Shown piece after piece: positions 1 to 7,981 of a DNA stretch of 64,000 nt. The position numbers and the translations under genes are program-made. The stretch covers positions 2,666,001 through 2,730,000 of the forward strand of contig CAWUEY030000001.1 in NCBI GenBank assembly GCA_963921245.4. The letters are read 5' to 3'. The notes below the pieces were generated by a model. It had not been told where the DNA came from and searched no databases. It was given only the letters and a program-made list of their open reading frames with translations. This DNA comes from JABJGO01 sp963921245 (GTDB taxonomy: Bacteria; Pseudomonadota; Alphaproteobacteria; Rhodospirillales; Casp-alpha2). Position 1 is the stretch's first letter. Each line of letters starts with the position of its first letter.

Positions 1-1
1 T

Positions 2-256
2 GCGAATGTCCTGCTGGTTACCTATATACGGGAAGCGGCATCACAGGTAACCCGCGGCGAGAATGCCGGACGGTTTCTAACCCATCGCAACATCGTTCGC
101 TCGTTTGAACGTATCGGCCATTGGGATGATGTGGAACTTAGCCTGACCACCCCGCCACCTGCCTATACCGGTGCTGCCATCGGGTGTGCCGTCCTGCTGC
201 AGGAACGTGGCGGCGGGCGGATAATCGGCGCCGCTGCAGTAAACCTCAACAACTGA
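2..256 (+). CDS. DUF1223 family protein, C-terminal part (5' end outside window)
   Basis: An open frame enters from the window edge and ends at a TGA at 254-256, giving 84 residues. It contains RGENAGR, then HRNIVRSFERIGHWDD, and near the end LLQERGGGRIIGAA. This order is typical of the C-terminus of DUF1223 proteins, which are periplasmic thioredoxin-fold proteins of unknown function common in Alphaproteobacteria. The N-terminal half, with any signal peptide and CxxC motif, is not visible. It converges on htpG across about 31 bp, with no clear terminator. The family call is from motif recognition; the function is unknown. Confidence 0.6.
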   Translation, partial: ANVLLVTYIREAASQVTRGENAGRFLTHRNIVRSFERIGHWDDVELSLTTPPPAYTGAAIGCAVLLQERGGGRIIGAAAVNLNN

Positions 257-287
257 ATTCAAATTCGATGTGAAAAGGGCTCAGACG

Positions 288-2168
288 TTAGAGTGTCATC
301 CCCTTTTCCATCATTTGCGAAACCCGCCGTGTAAAGGCCTGAATGTCGAGCGGACCTTCCCCTTCCAGAATGCGGGCCTGATCCAGCAACATATGGGCCG
401 CGTCTTCGATTTCCGGATTGGCGTCGATCGATTCCTTTGCTTGATTGGCCAATTTGTCGATCAAAGGGTGCGTCGGGTTTATTTCCAGAATACGAGGTGT
501 GGACCCTGCCATACCGGCTTGCTGATGCTGCTTTAGAATCCGTTCAAGATTCATATCCATATCACCGTCATCGGCGACAAGGCATACGGCGCTATCTGTC
601 AGTCGAGAGGACTGCCGAACATCTTTTACGGACTCGCCCAGCGCGACCTTGATCCGGGCGACGAGAGCGTCCATGCCCGGACTGATGTCCTTTTCATCTT
701 CGTCGGCTGACTTTTCGCTTCTGCCTTTATCTTTCAGACTGTCCAGATCGCCGCTGGCGCGGGTGATGGATTTGAAAGACTTCTCCTGAAACGCCGTGAC
801 AGCGTTCATCCAGAAATCATCAATGGGATCACACAGCAACAGAACTTCGACGCCCTTTGCCCGAAACCCCTCCAGTTGCGGACTTCGGGCAACCTTTTCC
901 TCATCTTCCCCGGTGATGAAGTAGATGTGTTCCTGGCCTTCCTGCATCCGTTCCACATAGTCAGCGAGGCCGATGAGGTCATCGCCTTTGGTCGAGCGAA
1001 ACCGGCTGATTTCAAGAATTTTATCTTTGTTTTCAAAGTCTTCATAGATACCTTCTTTGACGACGGCACCGAAGTTCTTCCAGAAACCGGCGTACTCGTC
1101 GGGTTTTTTGGTGGCTTTCTTTTTTAGCTCACCCAGGACTCGTTTTACGACACCTTTTTTGATTTTAGCCAGAACAGGCTCGCGTTGCAGCATCTCACGG
1201 CTGATATTCAAGCTGATATCTTCGGAATCGATAACGCCCTTCATGAAACGCAGGTAAGACGGCAGAATCTCCTCGCAATCGTCAGTGATAAAGACCCGAT
1301 TGACATACAGCTTAACACTGCCCTTGCGTTCAGGGTTAAACAGGTCAAAGGGCTGCATGGACGGAATGAACATCAGGTTGGTGTATGACAGAACCCCTTC
1401 CACCGAATTATGCAGGGTCATCCACGGTTCATCAAATGCATGAGCAACGTGATGATAAAATTCCTTGTACTGTTCCTCCGAGATATCCTTTTTGTCCCGG
1501 GTCCAAAGCGCAGAACCCGTATTCAGGGTTTCGGATTCCTCTCCATCAATCAATTTAACGGGAACGCCGACATGATCCGAATAGGTCTTCACCACGTTCC
1601 TGATGCGGTCGGGCTCCAGAAACTCTTTCTCTTTGGTGGTTAAATGAAGCGTGATGTCGGTTCCGGCGTGTTCACGTTCAGCCGCTTCAATGGTGTAGGT
1701 ACCCTTGCCGTCCGAGGACCACAGCCAGGCCTCGTCCTGCCCCGCACGTTTGGTCAAAACATCCACTTTGCCGGCGACCATAAAGGCTGAATAGAACCCG
1801 ACACCGAACTGCCCGATCAGGGACATGTCTGCGTCTTTGTCGCCGCTTAACTGCTCTGTAAAAGCCCGCGTGCCCGATTTCGCGATGGTGCCCAACAAGT
1901 CATTCAGTTCTTCCCTGCTCATCCCGATCCCGTTATCAGAAACACAGAGAGTCTTCTTCTTTTTATTGATGTAAATATCAATCTGAAACGTGTCACCGAT
2001 GCTCAGGGATTTGTCTGTAAGGGCTTCGTATCTGAGTTTGTCGCAAGCATCCGATGCATTGGAAATCAGTTCACGAAGAAAAACTTCCTTGTGGCTGTAC
2101 AAAGACTGGGCCACGATATCAAGAAGCTTGCCAACTTCAGCCTGAAAGGTAAATGTTTCCTGAGTCAT
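288..2168 (-). CDS. htpG: Chaperone HtpG (Hsp90 family)
   Basis: A 626-residue cytosolic ATP-dependent chaperone of full bacterial length. The GHKL ATPase motifs appear in order near the N-terminus: ELISNASDACDKLR, then DNGIGM, then GQFGVGFYSAFMV. Middle-domain NISREMLQ and a C-terminal dimerisation domain follow. The frame stays open upstream to 2282, but the conserved start is MTQETFTF at 2168. The 38-residue upstream extension has no family counterpart and runs into the insertion-sequence end at 2276. The gene stands alone, with the IS about 107 bp upstream of its start, so its promoter must lie between them or within the IS. Confidence 0.97.
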   Translation of the reverse strand: MTQETFTFQAEVGKLLDIVAQSLYSHKEVFLRELISNASDACDKLRYEALTDKSLSIGDTFQIDIYINKKKKTLCVSDNGIGMSREELNDLLGTIAKSGTRAFTEQLSGDKDADMSLIGQFGVGFYSAFMVAGKVDVLTKRAGQDEAWLWSSDGKGTYTIEAAEREHAGTDITLHLTTKEKEFLEPDRIRNVVKTYSDHVGVPVKLIDGEESETLNTGSALWTRDKKDISEEQYKEFYHHVAHAFDEPWMTLHNSVEGVLSYTNLMFIPSMQPFDLFNPERKGSVKLYVNRVFITDDCEEILPSYLRFMKGVIDSEDISLNISREMLQREPVLAKIKKGVVKRVLGELKKKATKKPDEYAGFWKNFGAVVKEGIYEDFENKDKILEISRFRSTKGDDLIGLADYVERMQEGQEHIYFITGEDEEKVARSPQLEGFRAKGVEVLLLCDPIDDFWMNAVTAFQEKSFKSITRASGDLDSLKDKGRSEKSADEDEKDISPGMDALVARIKVALGESVKDVRQSSRLTDSAVCLVADDGDMDMNLERILKQHQQAGMAGSTPRILEINPTHPLIDKLANQAKESIDANPEIEDAAHMLLDQARILEGEGPLDIQAFTRRVSQMMEKGMTL

Positions 2169-2223
2169 GGAGTTCTCTGCTCGCTGTTGTTTTCTGATGA
2201 ACGGGTTTAAATTTTCGCGCATG

Positions 2224-2252
2224 ATATGTGCCGAAATTTCATGGAATGCAAG
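2224..2252 (-). promoter_or_regulatory. Candidate heat-shock (RpoH-type) promoter of htpG
   Basis: On the minus strand CTTG (2252-2249) is followed after 18 nt by CACATAT (2230-2224), about 56 bp before the htpG start. Alphaproteobacterial sigma-32 promoters have a conserved CTTG in the -35 element and a C/T-rich then AT -10. The -10 here is imperfect. It would keep htpG heat-inducible despite the IS insertion just upstream. This is inference from a short motif. Confidence 0.3.
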
Positions 2253-2275
2253 CCTGAACGCCTGCAAATGAAGTA

Positions 2276-2295
2276 GGGTCATGCCTAGGTGAGAG
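2276..2295. repeat. Left terminal inverted repeat of the IS
   Basis: GGGTCATGCCTAGGTGAGAG pairs with the reverse complement of 2989-3008 at 16 of 20 positions. The transposase stop codon (CTA on the plus strand, 2285-2287) lies within it. Confidence 0.65.
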
Positions 2296-2956
2296 TGTTT
2301 TTCCTTAGGTAGGTTAGCAGAGTTTTATACTTGTCGTCACGTCGATGATTGTCTCGCCATTCGGTTTCTTTCAGGTGCAGACGGAAAGTGTGTTTGGGCA
2401 GGCTCTTGAACTTGGCGAGGCGGACTTTCGCCCTGCCCCAGAAGCCTTCTATACCATTTATATGGGCAGCCCTCGTGCGAACGCGTTCCTGGAATGGTCG
2501 ACGCGGCAATGCCCGTAGCCGAGCTCGACGAGTCCGCTCTAGCCCCGCCAGCCATCGGAGTTGATGACGGTCCTGGCATCGACATTGCCCCTGATAATGC
2601 CCTGTAACGTGGGCTTTGAGCAGTCGGGTACGATCTCCGTATAAACCTGGCCGTCGCGCTCAAAGATGCCGAAGACAACCGGCTTGCCATAAGCGCCACG
2701 ACCGCGTTTGCCCTTGACGCGCCCGGCAACGGAAGAAACTCTCATCGACCTCGACAACGCCGAACAGCGGACACCTGGCCTCGCATGCCTGGAAAGCCCG
2801 CTCGCGCAGGCCAAGGTCAATGCGGTTCACCGTGTTGCGGCTCAGGGGGCTCAATTGCGTCGTCTGGAGGGCAGTTAGGGCGGCGGCAAAATACCGAACG
2901 ACTTCGCGAGTCTTAGCTTCGGAAATTCTTGAACGGGCCGCATGCTTGTTTTTCAT
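2285..2956 (-). pseudogene. IS1595-family (ISXO2-like) transposase, frameshifted
   Basis: Three overlapping minus-strand frames together rebuild one transposase. The N-terminal part begins MKNKHAARSRISEAKTREVV and reaches VEVDESFF, carrying the first catalytic Asp. The middle part has KGKRGRGAYGKPVVFGIF and INSDGWRG, with the second Asp. The C-terminal part has HINGIEGFWGRAKVRLAKFK and ends LLTYLRKNTLT. Reading frame changes at least twice, near 2745 and near 2520-2540, where a stop follows GWRG. These are the hallmarks of ISXO2-like DDE transposases, but the gene cannot make a full protein without recoding. Confidence 0.8.
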
Positions 2957-2988
2957 TGCCATGCTTAGCTTTATGCCTCTCTTTAAGA

Positions 2989-3008
2989 CACTCAGATAGG
3001 CATGAGCC
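2989..3008. repeat. Right terminal inverted repeat of the IS
   Basis: CACTCAGATAGGCATGAGCC is the partner of the repeat at 2276-2295. The transposase reading frame starts about 33 bp inside this end. Confidence 0.65.
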
Positions 3009-3151
3009 AATGATGATATTCAGTACACCATCAAATGCCGGGACTAAACAACAGGATAACGTCCCCTGGTGCCTCGGCGAAGGTGGCCCTCAGAGATACA
3101 CCCGAGAAGGAGGCCTCGGCCCACCGGGCAAAGGCCGCGCCAATCAGATGT

Positions 3152-3967
3152 TTACGTTGCGAAGTCGTATCCGAAGCTGCCCCACCAGTAGACACAGCAG
3201 AACAGGAACAGCCACACCACGTCAACGAAGTGCCAGTACCAGGCGGCCGATTCAAAACCGACGTGAGCTTCCGCACTGAAATCGCCTTTCACCGCACGAA
3301 CATAACAGATGATCAGCAGGATAGAGCCCACAATGACGTGGAAACCGTGGAAGCCGGTCGCCAGATAAAAGACCGACCCATAAATACCGTCCGTGATGGA
3401 AAACTCCGCATGCACATATTCGTAGGCCTGACAGGCGGTAAAGATCAGCCCCAGGGCCACCGTCAGGATCAAACCTTTTTTCAGTCCTTCGCGATCATTG
3501 TGACGCAAGGCGTGATGCGCATAGGTACAGGTGGCCCCGGACGTTAAAAGGATCAGCGTGTTCAAAAATGGTAACCCCCAGGTCGGCAGGGGTACGATAT
3601 CCACGGGCGGCCAGATCTCATTGGCTGCAAAGCTGAAAGCCGGGACACTGGAGTTGAACCAGGCCCAGAAGAACGCGAAGAAGAACATGACCTCGGAAGT
3701 GATGAACAGAACCATGCCCATACGGAGACCGTGTTTGACCTCTTCCGTATGGCTTACGCCATCGTTGGCCTCGCGAACAATATCGCGGCCCCAGACATAG
3801 AAGGTATAGGCCACCATGACAAAACCGGGTGCTGTCAGCCAAAGGGTCGCCCCGTGCATATACATGATGCCACCGACGGCCAGAACGAATGCCGCCAGTG
3901 ATCCCACAAACGGCCATCGGCTGGGGTCCACCATATGGAAGGGATGGGTTTTTGCGTCACTTGACAT
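3152..3967 (-). CDS. ctaE: Cytochrome c oxidase subunit III
   Basis: A 271-residue inner-membrane subunit of the aa3-type oxidase, with seven predicted membrane segments. MRMGMVLFITSEVMFFFAFF and the C-terminal ATGFHGFHVIVGSI followed by WYWHFVDVVWLFLF are diagnostic of CoxIII. The start MSSDAKTHPFHMVDPSRWP at 3967 matches the family and is preferred to the longer frame opening at 4006. It is last in the minus-strand series ctaC-ctaD-ctaG-ctaE, 45 bp after ctaG. The genes often following it (SURF1, DUF983) are absent; a short remnant and an IS lie there instead. Confidence 0.96.
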   Translation of the reverse strand: MSSDAKTHPFHMVDPSRWPFVGSLAAFVLAVGGIMYMHGATLWLTAPGFVMVAYTFYVWGRDIVREANDGVSHTEEVKHGLRMGMVLFITSEVMFFFAFFWAWFNSSVPAFSFAANEIWPPVDIVPLPTWGLPFLNTLILLTSGATCTYAHHALRHNDREGLKKGLILTVALGLIFTACQAYEYVHAEFSITDGIYGSVFYLATGFHGFHVIVGSILLIICYVRAVKGDFSAEAHVGFESAAWYWHFVDVVWLFLFCCVYWWGSFGYDFAT

Positions 3968-4012
3968 GTTTCTCTTCTCCTGCCCGGCTACTGCGCCATT
4001 CAACAAATCAGT

Positions 4013-4615
4013 TTAACTGTCAGTCTCATCCGTACCATCATCACGCTGGCCATCGTCAACGCTGGCAGCTTTGTGCGATGGATGGAACGTATAGGACAAG
4101 ACAATATGCTCCAGATATCGGGTGTCGGGATCGTCCATGATTTCAGGATCAATATAGAATGAAACCGGCATGGGAATTTCCTGGCCGGGTTCCAATTTCT
4201 GTTCCGTAAAACAGAAACAATCGATCTTGCTCACGTAGGTAGCGGCCTTGACTGGCAGGACATTATACGTCGCGGTTCCGACAACCGGCTCCGTGCTTTC
4301 GTTTTTTGCAGAGTAGAACGCCAGAACCTCTTGGCCCAAACCAACGTCCATAGCGTCAACTCTGGCACGAAAATCCCATTTCAGGGGCGGCACAACATTG
4401 GCGTCCAGGGTTACAGTGATGACCTTTTCTGCGGCTTCGCCCGTCGCCTCTGCCACAACCTCGCCAATGCGGGGGGTGCCGCCATAACCGGTGATCTGAC
4501 AGAAAAGCTGATACAGGGGAACCGAAGCAAACGACAGACCAATCATTCCCACAATGCCGACGCCGATGAGGACACCTGTCCGAAGGTTCCGTGTTTTGAG
4601 GTTGGTTTTGCTCAC
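4013..4615 (-). CDS. ctaG: Cytochrome c oxidase assembly protein CtaG/Cox11
   Basis: A 200-residue copper chaperone that delivers copper to the CuB site of subunit I. It has one N-terminal membrane anchor (GVLIGVGIVGMIGLSFASVP) and a periplasmic domain. The copper-binding CFCFTEQ motif and MPVSFYIDPE are family hallmarks. It lies between ctaD (50 bp upstream) and ctaE, the usual alphaproteobacterial position. The C-terminal tail rich in Asp and Ser (DDGQRDDGTDETDS) looks non-conserved. Confidence 0.96.
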   Translation of the reverse strand: MSKTNLKTRNLRTGVLIGVGIVGMIGLSFASVPLYQLFCQITGYGGTPRIGEVVAEATGEAAEKVITVTLDANVVPPLKWDFRARVDAMDVGLGQEVLAFYSAKNESTEPVVGTATYNVLPVKAATYVSKIDCFCFTEQKLEPGQEIPMPVSFYIDPEIMDDPDTRYLEHIVLSYTFHPSHKAASVDDGQRDDGTDETDS

Positions 4616-4665
4616 TTCCAGTTTCCCCGTTTATTAAGCGACGTGTCCGTTTATGGCGAGCGGGA

Positions 4666-6252
4666 TTACTCGGCGGGGGCCTTTCCGGTCATATCGGGCA
4701 TGGTTTCGTGCGTGTGGAACGGTGCCGGGCTGTCTACGGACCACTCCAGTGTCGTTGCACCCTCGCCCCAGGGATTGGCCTCGGCTTTTTCACCCGAGGT
4801 AACGGTCCGGATTGCAATATAGAGGAACAGGAATGTTCCGATCATGGTAATCAAAGCACCGATGGAACTGACGTAGTTCCATCCCACATACGCATCGGGA
4901 TAATCCGGAATCCGCCGCGGCATGCCAGCCATTCCCGAGAAGTGCTGCGGGAAGAAGAGGACATTGACACCGACGAAGAAAATCCAGAATTGAAGTTTCG
5001 CCAGGCCTTCATTGTACTGACGGCCACACATTTTGCCGATCCAGTAGAAAAATCCGGCGAACATGGCAAAAATCGCCGCAATCGCCATCACATAGTGGAA
5101 ATGCGCAACCACGAAATAGGTATCGTGGAAGGGTATGTCCATACCGGCGTTGGCAAGCGTAATGCCGGTAACCCCACCCAGAACAAACAGCCAGATAAAG
5201 CCGAAGGCATACATCATGGGTACTTTGAAATCAATTGAGCCGCCCCACATGGTGGCCAGCCAGCTGAAAATTTTAACGCCTGTGGGCACCGCGATAACCA
5301 TGGTCGCCACGGTGAAGTAGGCGCGGGCATCCACGTCCAGGCCGGTCACAAACATATGGTGGGCCCATACAACAAAACCAACAACACCAATGGCGGACAT
5401 GGCATACGCCATACCCAGGTAGCCGAAGATGGGTTTTTTGGAGAACGTGGAAACGATCTCGCTGATGATACCGAAGGCCGGGATGATGATAATGTACACT
5501 TCCGGATGACCGAAGAACCAGAACAAATGCTGCCACAACAGCGGATCACCGCCCGCTTCAGCGATAAAGAACGTCGTGCCGAAGTTACGATCGGTCAACA
5601 GCATGGTCAGGGCACCCGCCAACACGGGCAACGCCAGCAACAGCAGAAACGCGGTCACCAGAATAGCCCAGACAAACAGCGGCATCCGGTGAATGGTCAT
5701 ACCCGGTGCACGCATATTGAGAATGGTTGTGATAAAGTTAGCGGCACCCAGAATGGACGACGCGCCCGCCAGGTGAAGGCTCAGAATACCGAAGTCTACT
5801 GCCCAGCCCGGATGGTAATCCGCCGCCGAAAGTGGTGGATAAACGGTCCAGCCCGTACCCGTTCCGCCGCCGGTAAACCCGGCAAAAATCAGCAGAACCA
5901 GCGCCGCCGCCAGCAGCCAGAAACTGATGTTATTGAGGCGCGGGAAAGCCATGTCCGGTGCGCCAATCATCAGCGGAACAAACCAGTTGCCAAAGCCGCC
6001 AATCATGGCCGGCATCACCACGAAAAACACCATGAGAAAGCCGTGGGCCGTCACCAGAGTGTTATAGAACTGGAAATCATCGATATACTGGATACCCGGC
6101 TCGGCCAGCTCCAGACGAATGTACCAGGACATCGCGCCACCAATAAGGGCGGCAATGATCGACAGAATAATATAAAGGGTTCCGATGTCCTTGTGGTTTG
6201 TGGACATCAACCAGCGACGCATGCCACCCGGATAATGATGATCATCAGACAT
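4666..6252 (-). CDS. ctaD: Cytochrome c oxidase subunit I (aa3 type)
   Basis: A 528-residue catalytic subunit with twelve membrane helices carrying heme a, heme a3 and CuB. Key motifs are [20 protein letters not shown] (low-spin heme His), [19 protein letters not shown] (CuB His and the cross-linked Tyr), WAHHMFVTG (the CuB His pair) and VAHFHYVM (heme ligands). ATG at 6252 ([10 protein letters not shown]) is chosen over the GTG at 6261 because AGGTGAG lies about 5 nt before it. It is 40 bp downstream of ctaC and precedes its copper chaperone gene ctaG. Confidence 0.97.
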   Translation of the reverse strand: MSDDHHYPGGMRRWLMSTNHKDIGTLYIILSIIAALIGGAMSWYIRLELAEPGIQYIDDFQFYNTLVTAHGFLMVFFVVMPAMIGGFGNWFVPLMIGAPDMAFPRLNNISFWLLAAALVLLIFAGFTGGGTGTGWTVYPPLSAADYHPGWAVDFGILSLHLAGASSILGAANFITTILNMRAPGMTIHRMPLFVWAILVTAFLLLLALPVLAGALTMLLTDRNFGTTFFIAEAGGDPLLWQHLFWFFGHPEVYIIIIPAFGIISEIVSTFSKKPIFGYLGMAYAMSAIGVVGFVVWAHHMFVTGLDVDARAYFTVATMVIAVPTGVKIFSWLATMWGGSIDFKVPMMYAFGFIWLFVLGGVTGITLANAGMDIPFHDTYFVVAHFHYVMAIAAIFAMFAGFFYWIGKMCGRQYNEGLAKLQFWIFFVGVNVLFFPQHFSGMAGMPRRIPDYPDAYVGWNYVSSIGALITMIGTFLFLYIAIRTVTSGEKAEANPWGEGATTLEWSVDSPAPFHTHETMPDMTGKAPAE

Positions 6253-6292
6253 TTTACTCACCTATTCCTATAGTCATCAGCACAACGCAGCC

Positions 6293-7153
6293 CTACTGGT
6301 TCATCGCCGCAAGTTTCACAATATCGTCGACAACGGAGCCATCGTCTTTCGCCGCAAATTCTTCCTGCGCCTCAACCAGCCAATCCTGGTAGGCATCCTT
6401 ACTTACTGCCTTGATATGGATCGGCATGAAGCCGTGGTTCACCCCACACAATTCAGAGCACATACCGTAATAGTCGCCCTCGTCATTGATATGGGTCCAG
6501 GTTTCGTTGACGCGGCCCGGTGTGGTGTCAAGTTTCAGGTACAGGGCTGGCATGGCAAAATTATGGATCACATCGTTTGTTGCGAGAATAAAACGAATGT
6601 CGGTCTCCACCGGCAGAACCAACGGATTGTCAACGCTTAACAGCCGCGGCTGGCCTTCTTCTAGCTCATCATCAGGAATGATGATGCTGTCGAATTCCAT
6701 CCCGTCGTTATCCATGTATACGTAGGTCCAGTACCACTGGTTACCCACAACCTTAATGGTCATTTCCGGATTGGGGGTCCGGTCCGTGAAATACAGCAAC
6801 TTCAGGGACGGCACGGCGATGATCACGAGAATAATGATCGGCGCAACCGTCCAAACCACTTCCAACAGGGTATTGTGGGTCGTCTTCGATGGCACCGGAT
6901 TGGATTTAGCGTTAAACCTGATGATGATATAGCCCATGATCACCAGAACGAAAACGACGATCGCCCCCTCAATCCAGAGCAGCATATCATGGAAAGCAAA
7001 CCCTTGCTCGGCCTGCGGCGACCGGGGTTCCTGGAACCCCATCTGCCACGGCTTGGAGCGGTATTGTTCGGCCATGACCTCTCCACCAAAAACTATAACG
7101 GTCGAAATCAGTGCCGTAAAAAAGACATACAATCTGTTCAGCATGTCACCCAT
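6293..7153 (-). CDS. ctaC: Cytochrome c oxidase subunit II
   Basis: A 286-residue subunit carrying the CuA centre that accepts electrons from cytochrome c. An N-terminal hydrophobic stretch looks like a cleavable signal, followed by two membrane hairpin helices (AIVVFVLVIMGYIIIRF and VAPIIILVIIAVPSLKLLYF). The CuA domain contains GNQWYWTYVY and GMCSELCGVNHGFMPI, with the C-x3-C ligands, the His and the Met. It is the first gene of the operon. ATG codons at 7153 and 7144 are both possible starts. The 288-bp divergent gap to 7442 should hold its promoter. Confidence 0.96.
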   Translation of the reverse strand: MGDMLNRLYVFFTALISTVIVFGGEVMAEQYRSKPWQMGFQEPRSPQAEQGFAFHDMLLWIEGAIVVFVLVIMGYIIIRFNAKSNPVPSKTTHNTLLEVVWTVAPIIILVIIAVPSLKLLYFTDRTPNPEMTIKVVGNQWYWTYVYMDNDGMEFDSIIIPDDELEEGQPRLLSVDNPLVLPVETDIRFILATNDVIHNFAMPALYLKLDTTPGRVNETWTHINDEGDYYGMCSELCGVNHGFMPIHIKAVSKDAYQDWLVEAQEEFAAKDDGSVVDDIVKLAAMNQ

Positions 7154-7441
7154 CCAAATCCAGTTCGGTTAAATCACAACAAGATTGAAGCATGTATATC
7201 ACGAAATTTCCCGGCGGCGCACAATAACCTATATGGGCCAGCCTGTATAAGCCCTATTTTTTGTGTGCCTCATCGGCAATTGTCAGGTTTTGGTACCATG
7301 GTGCCGGACCTTTGCAAAGATGTTTTGCCCCTATTTTTCGGGATTCTCGCTGCCGAGGATTGATCTTTAAGGTGATCCCGCCTATTCATGCGCTCTGCCG
7401 GGCACATTATCCGGACGTTCGCGATGACAACGAGGTTTGAA

Positions 7442-7522
7442 ATGAACAAATGGATTCTTTTGGCTATTCTGCTCGGTGCCGCGGCTTTCATGTATTTCGC
7501 GATCATAGCAAAGATGGCCTAA
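7442..7522 (+). CDS. 26-residue single-helix membrane peptide, unrecognised
   Basis: The frame encodes MNKWILLAILLGAAAFMYFA followed by IIAKMA. It is one hydrophobic helix with Lys at both ends. GAGG lies about 7 nt before the ATG. It stands 24 bp upstream of the DUF420 gene and is divergent from the oxidase operon. The position suggests an oxidase assembly or accessory peptide, since such tiny proteins are common in terminal-oxidase loci. No family is claimed. A chance ORF is possible, but the good ribosome site and ideal helix argue for translation. Confidence 0.55.
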   Translation: MNKWILLAILLGAAAFMYFAIIAKMA

Positions 7523-7546
7523 CGAGCTGGAGGCCGGCCCGAGCCT

Positions 7547-7975
7547 ATGGAAATTACTGATATTCCTCATATTATCGCGGCCCTGAACGCCATCTCCGTG
7601 GTGTTTTTGTGCATCGGCTACTACTACATTCGCCAACATGACCGATTGAAGCACCGGGCCGCCATGATCGGTGCGCTTGTCGCCTCTGCCATTTTTCTGG
7701 TTTTTTACGTCTATTACAAAGCCAATTCCGGATTCGCTAGGTTTGGCGGTGAGGGACTGATTAGGCCCATTTACTTTACATTTCTGGCAACACACGTTCT
7801 GGGTGCTATTGCCATCACCGGTCTGGTTCCGGTGACAGCCTGGCGGGCCTTTTCCGGCAGTTTCGAGAAACACCGCCGAATTGCCAGGATTACCTGGCCT
7901 CTGTGGATGTGGACTGGTGTTTCCGGTGTCGGTGTTTACGTTATGACGATCCATCTGTTCCCGTTTCAGGGATAA
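7547..7975 (+). CDS. DUF420 family membrane protein (CtaM-like)
   Basis: A 142-residue protein with four predicted membrane helices. Conserved His residues lie in YYIRQHDRLKHRAAM, FLATHVLGAIAI and SFEKHRRIARITWPLWMW, a pattern of the DUF420 family. Members in Firmicutes (CtaM) are needed for heme-copper oxidase maturation. The gene sits next to ctaC-ctaE and ctaB, supporting an oxidase assembly role here. It is followed 6 bp later by the subunit-I-like gene, so the two are probably co-transcribed. Confidence 0.8.
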   Translation: MEITDIPHIIAALNAISVVFLCIGYYYIRQHDRLKHRAAMIGALVASAIFLVFYVYYKANSGFARFGGEGLIRPIYFTFLATHVLGAIAITGLVPVTAWRAFSGSFEKHRRIARITWPLWMWTGVSGVGVYVMTIHLFPFQG

Positions 7976-7981
7976 CAATTC

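Larger units (their letters stand above)
2276..3008 (-). mobile_element. Decayed IS1595-family insertion sequence (about 733 bp)
   Basis: The element is bounded by imperfect 20-bp terminal inverted repeats at 2276-2295 and 2989-3008 (16 of 20 positions pair, core TCATGCCTA). It encloses a broken ISXO2/IS1016-type DDE transposase whose stop codon lies inside the left repeat. The length fits the short IS1595/IS1016 group. Flanking 8-mers are not a clean target duplication; only ATGA is shared beside the two ends. It sits between htpG and the 3' side of the oxidase operon. Frameshifts in the transposase mean it is not autonomous. Confidence 0.75.

Noticed and set aside
2169..2282. N-terminal extension of HtpG to 2282
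   Set aside because: The extra 38 residues have no counterpart in HtpG and run into the IS terminal repeat.
5356..6273. 305-codon plus-strand ORF opposite ctaD
   Set aside because: It is a shadow of the ctaD membrane-protein coding sequence. Its product is polar and rich in Gln, His and Arg, with no family resemblance.
7270..7300. GGTACCATGGTGCC near-palindrome as an operator for ctaC or the DUF420 operon
   Set aside because: It is imperfect, and nothing else supports it. It is kept only as a passing note on the divergent gap 7154-7441, where no gene is visible.
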